Positions 8,306 to 16,849 of a stretch of 64,000 nucleotides of DNA are shown one piece after another. Source of the DNA: Stenotrophomonas maltophilia R551-3. Lineage in GTDB: Bacteria > Pseudomonadota > Gammaproteobacteria > Xanthomonadales > Xanthomonadaceae. Each line of letters opens with the position of its first letter. The first letter of the stretch is position 1. Position numbers and translations under genes: made by a program. The stretch is from positions 1,788,501 through 1,852,500 of the forward strand of contig NC_011071.1 of the NCBI RefSeq assembly GCF_000020665.1, given 5' to 3'. Below the pieces are notes generated by a model, which was given only the letters and a program-made list of their open reading frames with translations, made no database searches and had not been told where the DNA came from.

Positions 8306-10231
8306 ATGGGCAAGATCATTGGTATCGACCTCGGCACCACCAACTCGTGCGTGGCGATCATGGACGGCGGCAAGGCCCGCGTCATCGAGAATTCGGAAGG
8401 CGATCGCACCACACCGTCGATCGTCGCCTACACCAAGGACGGCGAAGTCCTGGTGGGTGCCTCGGCCAAGCGCCAGGCCGTCACCAACCCCAAGAACACC
8501 TTCTACGCGGTGAAGCGCCTGATCGGCCGCAAGTTCACCGACGCCGAAGTGCAGAAGGACATCGCGCACGTCCCGTACAGCATCCTGGCGCATGACAATG
8601 GCGATGCCTGGGTGGCCACCAGCGATGCCAAGAAGATGGCGCCGCAGGAAATCTCGGCCAAGGTGCTGGAAAAGATGAAGAAGACCGCCGAGGACTTCCT
8701 CGGTGAGAAGGTCACCGAAGCGGTCATCACCGTGCCGGCCTACTTCAACGACAGCCAGCGCCAGGCAACCAAGGACGCAGGTCGCATCGCCGGCCTGGAC
8801 GTCAAGCGCATCATCAATGAGCCGACTGCGGCCGCGCTGGCCTATGGCCTGGACAAGGGCGACAACAAGGATCGCAAGATCGTGGTGTACGACCTGGGCG
8901 GCGGCACCTTCGACGTTTCGGTGATCGAGATCGCCAACGTCGATGGTGAAAAGCAGTTCGAAGTGCTGGCGACCAACGGTGACACCTTCCTGGGCGGCGA
9001 AGATTTCGACAACCGCGTCATCGAGTACCTGGTTGAAGAGTTCAACAAGGACCAGGGCATCGACCTGCGCAAGGATCCGCTGGCCCTGCAGCGCCTGAAG
9101 GATGCTGCCGAGCGCGCCAAGATCGAACTGTCCAGCGCCCAGCAGACCGAAGTGAACCTGCCGTACGTCACCGCTGACGCGTCGGGTCCGAAGCACCTGA
9201 ACATCAAGTTGACCCGCGCCAAGCTGGAGTCGCTGGTGGAAGAGCTGATCAGGAAGTCGATCGAGCCGTGCCGCGTCGCCCTGAACGATGCCGGCCTGCG
9301 TTCGAGCGACATCAGCGAAGTGATCCTGGTCGGCGGCCAGACCCGCATGCCGAAGGTGCAGCAGGCGGTGACCGAGTTCTTCGGCAAGGAACCGCGCAAG
9401 GACGTCAACCCGGACGAAGCCGTGGCACTGGGTGCTGCGATCCAGGGCGGCGTGCTGGGCGGCGACGTCAAGGACGTGCTGCTGCTGGACGTGACCCCGC
9501 TGTCGCTGGGTATCGAAACCATGGGTGGTGTGTTCACCAAGATCATCGAGAAGAACACCACCATCCCGACCAAGGCCTCGCAGGTGTTCTCCACCGCCGA
9601 GGACAACCAGTCGGCCGTGACCGTGCACGTGCTGCAGGGTGAGCGCGAGCAGGCCCGCTTCAACAAGTCGCTGGCCAAGTTCGACCTGTCCGGCATCGAG
9701 CCGGCCCCGCGCGGCCTGCCGCAGGTGGAAGTGTCCTTCGACATCGACGCCAACGGCATCCTGCACGTGTCGGCCAAGGACAAGAAGACCAACAAGGAAC
9801 AGAAGGTCGAGATCAAGGCCGGTTCGGGCTTGTCCGAGGAAGAGATCGCACGCATGGTCGCCGACGCGGAAGCCAACCGCGAAGAAGACAAGAAGTTCCA
9901 GGAACTGGTGCAGGCCCGCAACCAGGCCGACGCCCTGATCCACGGCACCCGCAGCGCCATCACCGAGCACGGCAGCAAGGTTGGCGGCGATGTCATCGGC
10001 AAGGTGGAAGCGGCCCTGGCCGACCTGGAAACCGCGATGAAGGGTGACGACAAGGCGCAGATCGAAGCCAAGTCGAAGGTGCTGGAGGAAGCTGGCCAGT
10101 CGCTGTTCGCCGCCGCTTCGGCCGAGCAGGGCGGTGCCGCCCCGGGCGCCGACGCCGGCAATGCGGGCAAGGCGCAGGATGACGTGGTGGATGCCGAGTT
10201 CACCGAAGTCAAGGACGACAAGAAGTCCTGA
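8306..10231 (+). CDS. dnaK: Chaperone DnaK (Hsp70)
   Basis: Main cytoplasmic Hsp70; ATP-dependent binding of unfolded proteins with DnaJ and GrpE. The 641-residue protein starts [17 protein letters not shown] (phosphate-binding loop). It has [22 protein letters not shown] and [11 protein letters not shown] in the nucleotide-binding domain, the linker [15 protein letters not shown], a substrate-binding domain and an acidic C-terminal end ([17 protein letters not shown]). Length and motifs are typical. The start has AGGAG upstream, and a heat-shock promoter lies in the 180-bp gap after grpE. A long open frame on the opposite strand is a codon-use shadow. Confidence 0.99.
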   Translation: MGKIIGIDLGTTNSCVAIMDGGKARVIENSEGDRTTPSIVAYTKDGEVLVGASAKRQAVTNPKNTFYAVKRLIGRKFTDAEVQKDIAHVPYSILAHDNGDAWVATSDAKKMAPQEISAKVLEKMKKTAEDFLGEKVTEAVITVPAYFNDSQRQATKDAGRIAGLDVKRIINEPTAAALAYGLDKGDNKDRKIVVYDLGGGTFDVSVIEIANVDGEKQFEVLATNGDTFLGGEDFDNRVIEYLVEEFNKDQGIDLRKDPLALQRLKDAAERAKIELSSAQQTEVNLPYVTADASGPKHLNIKLTRAKLESLVEELIRKSIEPCRVALNDAGLRSSDISEVILVGGQTRMPKVQQAVTEFFGKEPRKDVNPDEAVALGAAIQGGVLGGDVKDVLLLDVTPLSLGIETMGGVFTKIIEKNTTIPTKASQVFSTAEDNQSAVTVHVLQGEREQARFNKSLAKFDLSGIEPAPRGLPQVEVSFDIDANGILHVSAKDKKTNKEQKVEIKAGSGLSEEEIARMVADAEANREEDKKFQELVQARNQADALIHGTRSAITEHGSKVGGDVIGKVEAALADLETAMKGDDKAQIEAKSKVLEEAGQSLFAAASAEQGGAAPGADAGNAGKAQDDVVDAEFTEVKDDKKS

Positions 10232-10244
10232 TCCGGACCGACGC

Positions 10245-10343
10245 GGGACGCTGCCTGCCAGCGTCCCGTTGTCGTATCAGGGTCCTGGCCGCCCTCTGGC
10301 GTGTCGGGGCGCCCGACGCAAGAGCGGACCTGGTTCCGCTCTT
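10245..10343 (+). terminator. Two hairpins between dnaK and dnaJ
   Basis: GGGACGCTG...CAGCGTCCC at 10245-10267 and AAGAGCGGA...TCCGCTCTT at 10320-10343 are perfect inverted repeats. Neither is followed by a clean U-run, so they may be weak terminators or mRNA-stabilising structures that lower dnaJ relative to dnaK. Confidence 0.5.
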
Positions 10344-10385
10344 CCGCTTTGACGAATCCCGACTTTCCGGAATGCGATCCACGAT

Positions 10386-11516
10386 ATGAGCAAGCGCGAT
10401 TACTACGAAGTGCTGGGCGTTGCCCGCACTGCCAACGACGAAGAGCTGAAGAAGGCCTACCGCCGTTGCGCGATGAAGTTCCACCCGGACCGCAACCCGG
10501 GTGATGCGGCGGCCGAAGCCTCCTTCAAGGAGTGCAAGGAAGCCTACGAAGTGCTGTCCGACGGCAACAAGCGCCGCATGTACGACAGCCACGGCCACGC
10601 CGCGTTCGAACACGGCATGGGCGGTGGCGGCGGTCCGGGCGGCCCGGACATGAACGATATTTTCGGCGACATCTTCGGCAACATCTTTGGTGGTGCAGGC
10701 GGCGGTGGTCCGCGCCAGGCCCGCCGTGGTGCCGATATCGGTTACGTGATGGAGCTGGACCTGGAAGAAGCGGTGCGTGGCGTCGAGCGCCGCATCGAGA
10801 TTCCGACCCTGGCCGAATGCGGTGACTGCGATGGCAGCGGCTCGGAAGACGGCAAGGTCGAGACCTGCAACGTCTGCCATGGTCGCGGCCAGGTGCGCAT
10901 CCAGCGCGGTATCTTCGCCATGCAGCAGGCCTGCCACAACTGCGGCGGCCGCGGTCAGATCATCGCCAAGCCCTGCAAGACCTGCCATGGCAACGGCCGT
11001 GTCGAGGAAGACAAGGTGCTGTCGGTGAAGGTGCCGGCGGGCGTGGATACCGGCGACCGCATCCGTTTGTCGGGCGAAGGCGAGGCCGGTCCGGCCGGTA
11101 CACCGCCAGGCGATCTGTACGTGGAAGTGCGGGTACGCGAGCACGCGATCTTCCAGCGCGATGGCGACGACCTGCACTGCGAAGTGCCGATCCGCATCTC
11201 GCAGGCCGCGTTGGGCGACACCGTGCGCGTGGCAACCCTCGGCGGTGAAGCGGAAATCCGCATCCCGGCCGAGACCCAGACCGGCAAGCTGTTCCGCCTG
11301 CGCGGCAAGGGCGTGCGTTCGGTGCGCAGCCGCAGCGAAGGCGACCTGTACTGCCGCGTGGTGGTGGAGACCCCGGTCAACCTCACCAACGACCAGCGCA
11401 AGCTGCTGGAGCAGTTCGAAGCAACCTTCAACGGTGAAGATGCGCGCAAGCACTCGCCGAAGTCGGCGACCTTCATCGATGGCGTGAAGGGCTTCTGGGA
11501 CCGGATGACGTCCTGA
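10386..11516 (+). CDS. dnaJ: Chaperone DnaJ (Hsp40)
   Basis: Co-chaperone that stimulates DnaK ATPase. The 376-residue protein has an N-terminal J domain with the HPD motif (KFHPDRNPG), a Gly/Phe-rich linker ([11 protein letters not shown]...[12 protein letters not shown]), four zinc-binding CxxCxGxG repeats ([32 protein letters not shown]) and the C-terminal substrate domain. It is a complete type I DnaJ. It lies 154 bp after dnaK with two hairpins between, so it is probably read through from dnaK. A small TTCAACG-GAAA-CGTTGAA hairpin follows its stop codon. Confidence 0.98.
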   Translation: MSKRDYYEVLGVARTANDEELKKAYRRCAMKFHPDRNPGDAAAEASFKECKEAYEVLSDGNKRRMYDSHGHAAFEHGMGGGGGPGGPDMNDIFGDIFGNIFGGAGGGGPRQARRGADIGYVMELDLEEAVRGVERRIEIPTLAECGDCDGSGSEDGKVETCNVCHGRGQVRIQRGIFAMQQACHNCGGRGQIIAKPCKTCHGNGRVEEDKVLSVKVPAGVDTGDRIRLSGEGEAGPAGTPPGDLYVEVRVREHAIFQRDGDDLHCEVPIRISQAALGDTVRVATLGGEAEIRIPAETQTGKLFRLRGKGVRSVRSRSEGDLYCRVVVETPVNLTNDQRKLLEQFEATFNGEDARKHSPKSATFIDGVKGFWDRMTS

Positions 11517-11539
11517 GTCTTCAACGGAAACGTTGAACG

Positions 11540-11612
11540 GTAGCGCCGGGCCATGCCCGGCGTTTTCGTTTGTGGTGCCGCACTGCCGCCGTCGGGCATG
11601 GCCCGGCGCTAC
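11540..11612. repeat. Inverted pair of GTAG REPs (GTAGCGCCGGGCC type)
   Basis: GTAGCGCCGGGCCATGCCC palindrome at 11540-11562 and its inverted copy ending in CTAC at 11593-11612. It separates convergent dnaJ and the AraC gene. The CTA of the right copy is the stop codon of the AraC gene. Confidence 0.9.
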
Positions 11613-12406
11613 CGGAAAAACGCCGCTGGCGTCTGCCCCAGCTGCCGCTTGAACATGCTGGTGAACGCGCTGGGGCTGTCGTAACCCATCGCCAGCGCGA
11701 CATCGATGACCTTGTCGCCGACTGCCAACCGTTCCATCGCGGCCAGCAGCCGCGCCTGCTGCCGCCACTGCCCGAAGGTCATGCCCAGTTCGCTGGTGAA
11801 ATGGCGCTGGATGGTTTTCACGTCCACCTGCAGCGCCTGCGCCCAGTCCTGCAGGGTGGCGTCGTCCGCAGGATGCTTCTGGATATGCAGGCAGATCTTC
11901 AACAGGCGGGGATCGGACGGTTCCGGCAGGTGCAGCGGCAGCGCATCCATCCGTCGCAGTTCGTCCAGCAGCAGGCGCACCACACGGCCATCGCGGCTGT
12001 CGTCCTCGTGCGCGCCCTCGATCAGGCTGGCAGCCAGCAGCAGTTCGCGCAGCAGGGGGGCCACCTGTATCGCGAAGGCTTCGGCAGGCAGGTGTGGCGC
12101 GAACTCCGGCTCTACATACAGGCTGCGCATGTGCACCTCGGCAATGCAGTCCACCGCATGGGCAATGCCTGCAGGTACCCAGATCGCACGGGTGGAAGGC
12201 ACTACCCAGCGGCCGACTTCCGAGCGCACCACCATCAACCCGGACTGTGCATAGACCAACTGGTGGCGGCGGTGCTTGTGCGGCGAGATATGGGTGCCGG
12301 CCTGGTAATGGCGGGCACGGCAGGTCACCGGCCGTTGTATCGGCACCTCCCGCCAGGGAGCGGTTTCGCGGACCGGGCAGGGGATGTCCTTTTTGCGATA
12401 GGCCAT
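11609..12406 (-). CDS. AraC-family transcriptional regulator
   Basis: A 265-residue regulator with an N-terminal cupin (HYQAGTHISPHKHRRHQLVYA, metal-type histidines) and a C-terminal AraC double helix-turn-helix (QDWAQALQVDVKTIQRHFTSELGMTFGQ; DVALAMGYDSPSAFTSMFKRQLG). It belongs to the subgroup usually located beside MFS exporters. The start MAYRKKDIP at 12406 is chosen; an upstream in-frame ATG at 12448 is possible. Divergent from the Fsr-like transporter, which it probably controls. Its TAG stop comes from a REP palindrome. Confidence 0.9.
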   Translation of the reverse strand: MAYRKKDIPCPVRETAPWREVPIQRPVTCRARHYQAGTHISPHKHRRHQLVYAQSGLMVVRSEVGRWVVPSTRAIWVPAGIAHAVDCIAEVHMRSLYVEPEFAPHLPAEAFAIQVAPLLRELLLAASLIEGAHEDDSRDGRVVRLLLDELRRMDALPLHLPEPSDPRLLKICLHIQKHPADDATLQDWAQALQVDVKTIQRHFTSELGMTFGQWRQQARLLAAMERLAVGDKVIDVALAMGYDSPSAFTSMFKRQLGQTPAAFFR

Positions 12407-12478
12407 GACCAGAACGCGGCAGAAGGGAGGGACGTGCAACCGTAGCATGCGTGGCTCGCCCCCAACCTGACTGTGTCC

Positions 12479-13678
12479 ATGTCGACCCTGGCTTCCCCCG
12501 CAACGACCTCACGCCCGGTGGCTCCCGGCGTGTTGGCCGCCATCTCCACCTCGCATGTCGTCAACGACATGATGCAGTCGCTGATCCTGGCCATCTATCC
12601 GGTGATCAAGGGCGGCTTCAATCTCAGCTTCACCCAGATCGGCCTGATCACGCTGACCTACCAGCTCACCGCCTCGATCTTCCAGCCGCTGATCGGCATC
12701 GCCACCGATCGCCGCCCGGCGCCGTACTCGCTGCCGATCGGCATGGCCTCGACCCTGTGCGGCATGCTGCTGCTCGGCTTCGCGCCGAACTACACGATGG
12801 TGCTGCTGGCCGCCGCGATGGTCGGCATTGGTTCGGCGATCTTCCATCCCGAGGCCTCGCGTATCGCACGCCTGGCATCGGGTGGCCGACATGGCTTTGC
12901 ACAGTCGGTGTTCCAGGTTGGCGGCAACTTCGGCACCGCGCTGGGCCCGCTGATTGCCGCCGCGGTGATCGTGCCGTATGGCCAGCACGCCGCATCGTGG
13001 TTTGCTGGCGCTGCCCTGATCGGCATCGCATTGCTGACCTATGTCGGTCGCTGGTACGCGCTGCACCTGGGTACACCGCGTCCGGCCAGCACCGCATCGA
13101 TGGCCCCGCGCCATCCGCCGCGCACCGTGGCCAGGGTGCTGGCGATCCTGCTCGTGCTGATCTTCAGCAAGTACTTCTACATGGCCAGCATCGGCAGTTA
13201 CTTCACCTTCTACCTGATCCACCACTTCGGCATTCCGGTGGCGCAGGCGCAACTGCACCTGTTCGCCTTCCTGGTGGCCTCCGCCGCCGGCGGATTCCTT
13301 GGTGGCCCGCTGGGCGACCGCATCGGCCGCAAGCCGATCATCTGGACCTCGATCCTGGGCGTGGCACCGTTCGCGATGATGCTGCCGCATGCCGACCTGC
13401 TGTGGACCACGGTGCTGGCGGTGCTGATCGGCTTTGTGCTGTCCTCGGCGTTCTCGGCCATCGTGGTGTATGCGCAGGAGATGATGCCGCACCGCATCGG
13501 CATGGTGTCGGGGTTGTTCTTCGGCTTCGCGTTCGGCATGGGCGGGCTGGGTGCTGCCGTGCTCGGCCTGCTGGCGGACAAGACCAGCATTGAGTACGTC
13601 TACCAGCTGACGGCGTTCCTGCCGCTGCTCGGTATCGTGGCGGCATGGCTGCCGCCGTCGCGGCCTGCTGCTCACTGA
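12479..13678 (+). CDS. MFS transporter, fosmidomycin-resistance (Fsr) type
   Basis: Inner-membrane major facilitator of 399 residues with 12 predicted hydrophobic segments. It has the paired motifs IFHPEASRIARLASGGRHG and LGDRIGRKP, and SVFQVGGNFGTALGPL, which are characteristic of Fsr-like drug exporters. It starts ATG at 12479 (a GTG lies two codons upstream). Divergent from an AraC regulator with only 72 bp between starts. Export of a drug or metabolite is inferred from the family; the substrate is unknown. A large composite repeat follows the gene. Confidence 0.88.
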   Translation: MSTLASPATTSRPVAPGVLAAISTSHVVNDMMQSLILAIYPVIKGGFNLSFTQIGLITLTYQLTASIFQPLIGIATDRRPAPYSLPIGMASTLCGMLLLGFAPNYTMVLLAAAMVGIGSAIFHPEASRIARLASGGRHGFAQSVFQVGGNFGTALGPLIAAAVIVPYGQHAASWFAGAALIGIALLTYVGRWYALHLGTPRPASTASMAPRHPPRTVARVLAILLVLIFSKYFYMASIGSYFTFYLIHHFGIPVAQAQLHLFAFLVASAAGGFLGGPLGDRIGRKPIIWTSILGVAPFAMMLPHADLLWTTVLAVLIGFVLSSAFSAIVVYAQEMMPHRIGMVSGLFFGFAFGMGGLGAAVLGLLADKTSIEYVYQLTAFLPLLGIVAAWLPPSRPAAH

Positions 13679-13689
13679 GGGAGTGTAGG

Positions 13690-14293
13690 TTTGCAGGGCT
13701 TGCAGCCCTGCACCTGCCGAATCAACGTCAACGTCAAAAGCCTGCATTCCGCGGGTTGGCGGGGTGGGTCCGGTTGAGGGGGGCGCTGCAAGTACGTCCA
13801 TGTAAGCTCGGTCGCCGCTTGCTCGTGTGCGCTGTCCTGCGCACACGGCAAGACCGGGGTTGGGCCTCCTGCCCAACCCGCCCGAGGCATGCCTCGGGCC
13901 CATGCGGCTCACGCCCACTCAACCGGACCCACCCCGCCTTCGACAGTTGGCCGCGATCTGTCGGAACGGCTTACTGCTCTGGTGGGTGTCGACCTTGGTC
14001 GACACGGATGAATTCGTTCGATATCTGACAGATGTGTCGACCAAGGTCGACACCTACCAACAGCCACGCGGAACAACAGCCGCAGTTACCAACAGCCGCG
14101 TGAACCTGTCGAAGGTGGGGCGGTGTCGGATTGCGGGGTGTCAGCGGCATGGATGCCGCTGCCAAGCCTACAAGGACGTACTTGCGGCGTCCCCGCACTC
14201 CGACACCGCCCCGCCATCCCACGGAATGCCGCTCTGGCTTTGGCTCTGGCTGTTGCCGCTGCATTGAGCAGGTGCAGGGCTGCAAGCCCTGCC
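13690..14293. repeat. Composite repeat A: facing pair of cloverleaf elements
   Basis: This 640-bp gene-free stretch between the MFS gene and pdxY is wholly repeats. In order: a GCAGGGC hairpin (13693-13711), a CAACGT hexamer tract, an inverted cloverleaf (13758-13938), the motif TTCGACAG, two TGTCGACC palindromes (13986-14005, 14034-14053), CTGTCGAAGG, a forward cloverleaf (14114-14214), a TTGGCTCTGG-type hexamer tract, and a closing GCAGGGC hairpin (14273-14292). The left cloverleaf has about 80 extra bases inside one hairpin. No coding evidence. Confidence 0.85.
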
Positions 14294-14322
14294 GAAAACC
14301 CCCTTGGGCGTAGAATGCGGGC

Positions 14323-15231
14323 ATGAGCGAATCCCTTGATAACCACCTGGTCCACGGCCGCCGCCAGCGGCCGGACGGGCCCTCGCCGATCGATGTCATC
14401 TCGGTCCAGTCGCAACTGGTCTACGGCCACGCCGGCAACAGCGCCGCCGTGCCGCCAATGCGTGCACTTGGCGTGCGCGTGGCGGAGATCCCGACCGTGC
14501 TGCTCAGCAATGCGCCGTTCTACGACACCACCCGCGGCCGTGTGCTGCCCGCCGACTGGTTCGCCGATCTGCTGCTCGGCACCCGCGAACGCGGCCTGCC
14601 GCAGCGGGCGAAGATGCTGGTCTCCGGCTACTTCGGCAGCACCGCCAATGGCGCTGCGTTCGCCGATTGGCTGGATGAAATCCTGCCGGCCTGCCCGCAG
14701 CTGCGCTACTGCCTGGACCCGGTGATCGGCGATACCCATACCGGGCCCTACGTGGAACCGGGCCTGGAGGCGATCTTCGCCGAACGCCTGCTGCCGCACG
14801 CTTGGCTGGTGACGCCGAACGCCTTCGAACTGAATCGCCTGACCGGCATGCCGGCACTGGCCGAGGCCGATGCCATCGCTGCCGCTCGCACGTTGCTGGA
14901 CCGCGGTCCGCACTGGGTGATCGCGCACAGCGTCGGCGGCAACCCGGGTGAGCTGGTGACGTTGGCCGTCGGCCGCGAGGAAACCTGGCGCTGGACCTCG
15001 CCGCTGCTGCCGGTGGACGTGGCCGGCACCGGCGACGTGCTGATGTCGCTGGTGGTGTCGTTCCTGCTGCGCGGTGAGTCGATGCAGCAGGCGATCTCGC
15101 GCGCCATCGCCGGTACTCACGCGGCATTGGAAGCGACCCTGGACAACGGCTTCGAGGAATTCGACGTAATCGCCGCGGCACCTGCCGCGCTGGCCGAAGG
15201 CACGCGCTTCCGCGCCGAACGCGTGGCATGA
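14323..15231 (+). CDS. pdxY: Pyridoxal kinase PdxY
   Basis: Ribokinase-fold enzyme that phosphorylates pyridoxal to pyridoxal 5'-phosphate in the B6 salvage pathway. The 302-residue protein has ISVQSQLVYGHAGNSAAVPPM near the N-terminus (substrate pocket), CLDPVIGD in the middle and the catalytic anion-hole motif DVAGTGDVL near the C-terminus. A 20-residue N-terminal extension precedes the usual start of the fold. It overlaps tyrA by four bases (ATGA), so the two are coupled. A composite repeat ends about 30 bp upstream. Confidence 0.92.
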   Translation: MSESLDNHLVHGRRQRPDGPSPIDVISVQSQLVYGHAGNSAAVPPMRALGVRVAEIPTVLLSNAPFYDTTRGRVLPADWFADLLLGTRERGLPQRAKMLVSGYFGSTANGAAFADWLDEILPACPQLRYCLDPVIGDTHTGPYVEPGLEAIFAERLLPHAWLVTPNAFELNRLTGMPALAEADAIAAARTLLDRGPHWVIAHSVGGNPGELVTLAVGREETWRWTSPLLPVDVAGTGDVLMSLVVSFLLRGESMQQAISRAIAGTHAALEATLDNGFEEFDVIAAAPAALAEGTRFRAERVA

Positions 15232-16352
15232 GCGGCCTGCAGGAACGCGCGCCGCGCACGGTCGGCATCATTGGTAGCGCCGGCGCCTATGGGCGCTGGT
15301 TGACCCGCTTCTTCCAGCAGCACATGCAGTTGCAGGTGATCGGCCACGACCCGGCCGATGCCACCTCGCATACGCCGGAGCAGCTGTTGGCGCAGGCCGA
15401 TGTGCTGGTGTTCTCGGCGCCGATCCGGCACATGCCGGCGCTGATCGCCGAATACGTGCGGGAATCGGCTGGTCGCGAGCGGGACCGCCTGTGGCTGGAT
15501 GTGACTTCGGTAAAGGAGGCGCCGGTACAGGCGATGCTGGCCTCGCAGGCCGAAGTGGTCGGGCTGCACCCGATGACCGCTCCGCCCAAGGCGCCGACAC
15601 TGAAGGGCCGGGTGATGGTGGTCTGCGAAGCACGGCTGCAGCACTGGCAGCCGTGGGTCGACGCGTTGTGCGCGGCGCTGCAGGCCGAGTGCGTGCGCGC
15701 CACGCCGCAGCACCACGACCAGATGATGGCGCTGGTGCAGGCGATGGTGCATGCCACCCATCTGGCCCAGGCCGGCGTGCTGCGCCAGTACCAGCCGCAG
15801 TTGGGTGACCTTGCCGCGATGATGCCGTACCGCTCCGCGTCATTCGAGCTGGATACGGCGATCATCTCGCGGATCCTGTCGCTGAACCCGGCGATCTACG
15901 AGGACATCCAGTTCGGCAACCCGTACGTGGCGCCGATGCTGGAGCGCCTGGTAGGCCAGTTGCAGGCCCTGCAGGTACAGGTCGGGCAGGGTGACGACAC
16001 CGCGCGTGCTGCGTTCCGCGAGCAGTCGCTGTCGGCCAACCACAATGCCTTCGGTGAGCAGGCGCTGGCCGCAGGCAACTACACCTTTGAACGGGTGGGC
16101 TACCTGCTGGCCGACCTGACCGAGCGCAACGCGTTGTCGGTTCACCTTCCGGAAGATCGTCCAGGTTCGTTGCGCGAGCTGCTGAACGTGTTCGAGCAGC
16201 ATCGCATCAGCCTGGCCTCGATCCATTCCTCGCGCACCCCGGGCGGCGAAGTGCATTTCCGTATCGGCTTTGTGGCGGGAAGTGATCCGGCCGCCATCGC
16301 GCCGGCGGCGGCCGAGGTGGATGCCAGCGGCATTGGGCGGGTGCTGGGCTGA
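15228..16352 (+). CDS. tyrA: Prephenate dehydrogenase with ACT domain
   Basis: Converts prephenate to 4-hydroxyphenylpyruvate with NAD in tyrosine synthesis. The 374-residue protein starts with a Rossmann motif (VGIIGSAGAYGRW). It has WLDVTSVKE and GLHPMTAPP (the catalytic histidine region), an all-helical dimerisation domain, and a C-terminal ACT domain (LSVHLPEDRPGSLRELLNVF) that usually gives tyrosine feedback. It is monofunctional: no chorismate mutase part is present. Translationally coupled to pdxY by a four-base overlap. Confidence 0.9.
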   Translation: MSGLQERAPRTVGIIGSAGAYGRWLTRFFQQHMQLQVIGHDPADATSHTPEQLLAQADVLVFSAPIRHMPALIAEYVRESAGRERDRLWLDVTSVKEAPVQAMLASQAEVVGLHPMTAPPKAPTLKGRVMVVCEARLQHWQPWVDALCAALQAECVRATPQHHDQMMALVQAMVHATHLAQAGVLRQYQPQLGDLAAMMPYRSASFELDTAIISRILSLNPAIYEDIQFGNPYVAPMLERLVGQLQALQVQVGQGDDTARAAFREQSLSANHNAFGEQALAAGNYTFERVGYLLADLTERNALSVHLPEDRPGSLRELLNVFEQHRISLASIHSSRTPGGEVHFRIGFVAGSDPAAIAPAAAEVDASGIGRVLG

Positions 16353-16358
16353 TCATAT

Positions 16359-16404
16359 TCATCCACAGGCGGTGTGGATGGTTTCTGAGCAAACATGTGG
16401 ATAA
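16359..16404. promoter_or_regulatory. Cluster of DnaA-box-like 9-mers
   Basis: Just after tyrA: TCATCCACA (16359-16367), TGTGGATGG (16373-16381) and a perfect TGTGGATAA (16396-16404). The first two also form a hairpin CATCCACA/TGTGGATG, so a role as a tyrA terminator is the main alternative. Confidence 0.4.
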
Positions 16405-16508
16405 CCGCGTGCAGCCCTTGGCAGGAAAGGCTGTCAAGATGGTTGGTCAAAAAATGGCCACGCTTTTTTATGGCGTCGGGCCATGCTCGACTACCCTTGG
16501 CAAAGAGC

Positions 16509-16579
16509 GTGTCGACCAAGGTCGACACCTACCAGGGCGGGGCGATACGAATTCCGGTAGCGCCGGGCCATGCCCGGCG
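16509..16579. repeat. TGTCGACC palindrome and single GTAG REP
   Basis: A TGTCGACCAAGGTCGACA palindrome within 16509-16528 followed by CTACC, and a lone GTAGCGCCGGGCC-type REP at 16557-16579. Both lie in the 230-bp gap between tyrA and the 64-aa gene, downstream of both. Confidence 0.8.
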
Positions 16580-16583
16580 AACC

Positions 16584-16778
16584 TCAGATCGTCAGCCGCA
16601 CATCACCGCCGCTGGTGGTGAACTCACGGCCATTGCGGACCAGCAGGCGTCCGTCATCCAGCTCGTAGCGCGGCGTGGACTCGGAGTTGTGCCCGCTGCC
16701 ATTCGCCTCGGGCTTGAACTCGATGATGATGTGGCTGTCGCCATTGCTGTCGACGGCGGGGAACTGTCGGAACGACAT
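16584..16778 (-). CDS. Conserved small protein of unknown function
   Basis: A 64-residue acidic protein (MSFRQFPAVDSNGDSH...YELDDGRLLVRNGREF...GGDVRLTI). No signal peptide or membrane segment. It has a strong ribosome-binding site (AAAGGAGG seven bases before the ATG), which argues that it is translated. The pattern of short beta strands with DDGRLLVRNG and FTTSGGD looks like a small beta-rich domain. Function not recognised. It sits alone between tyrA (convergent) and the ABC exporter gene. Confidence 0.7.
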   Translation of the reverse strand: MSFRQFPAVDSNGDSHIIIEFKPEANGSGHNSESTPRYELDDGRLLVRNGREFTTSGGDVRLTI

Positions 16779-16849
16779 CGTGCACCTCCTTTCAGCAGGT
16801 GTTGCTGACGCGCGACCAGCTTGGCCCGCTTGGTGTTAGCCGGCCGTCA

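Noticed and set aside
8291..9970. 559-codon open frame antisense to dnaK, and a second one of 459 codons
   Set aside because: Both mirror dnaK codon usage in a GC-rich genome; no ribosome-binding site or recognisable domain. Antisense frames of this kind are common opposite dnaK.
13986..14053. CRISPR-like spaced repeats (TGTCGACC palindromes)
   Set aside because: Only two copies, themselves palindromic, with no regular spacers or cas genes.
13758..14214. Cloverleaf elements as integron attC sites
   Set aside because: No R-box/L-box core sites (GTTRRRY) and no integrase or gene cassettes nearby.
13679..14322. Short open frames across composite repeat A (and in regions B, C and D)
   Set aside because: They run through palindromes, lack ribosome-binding sites and give unrelated repetitive peptides; the sequence is explained by structure.
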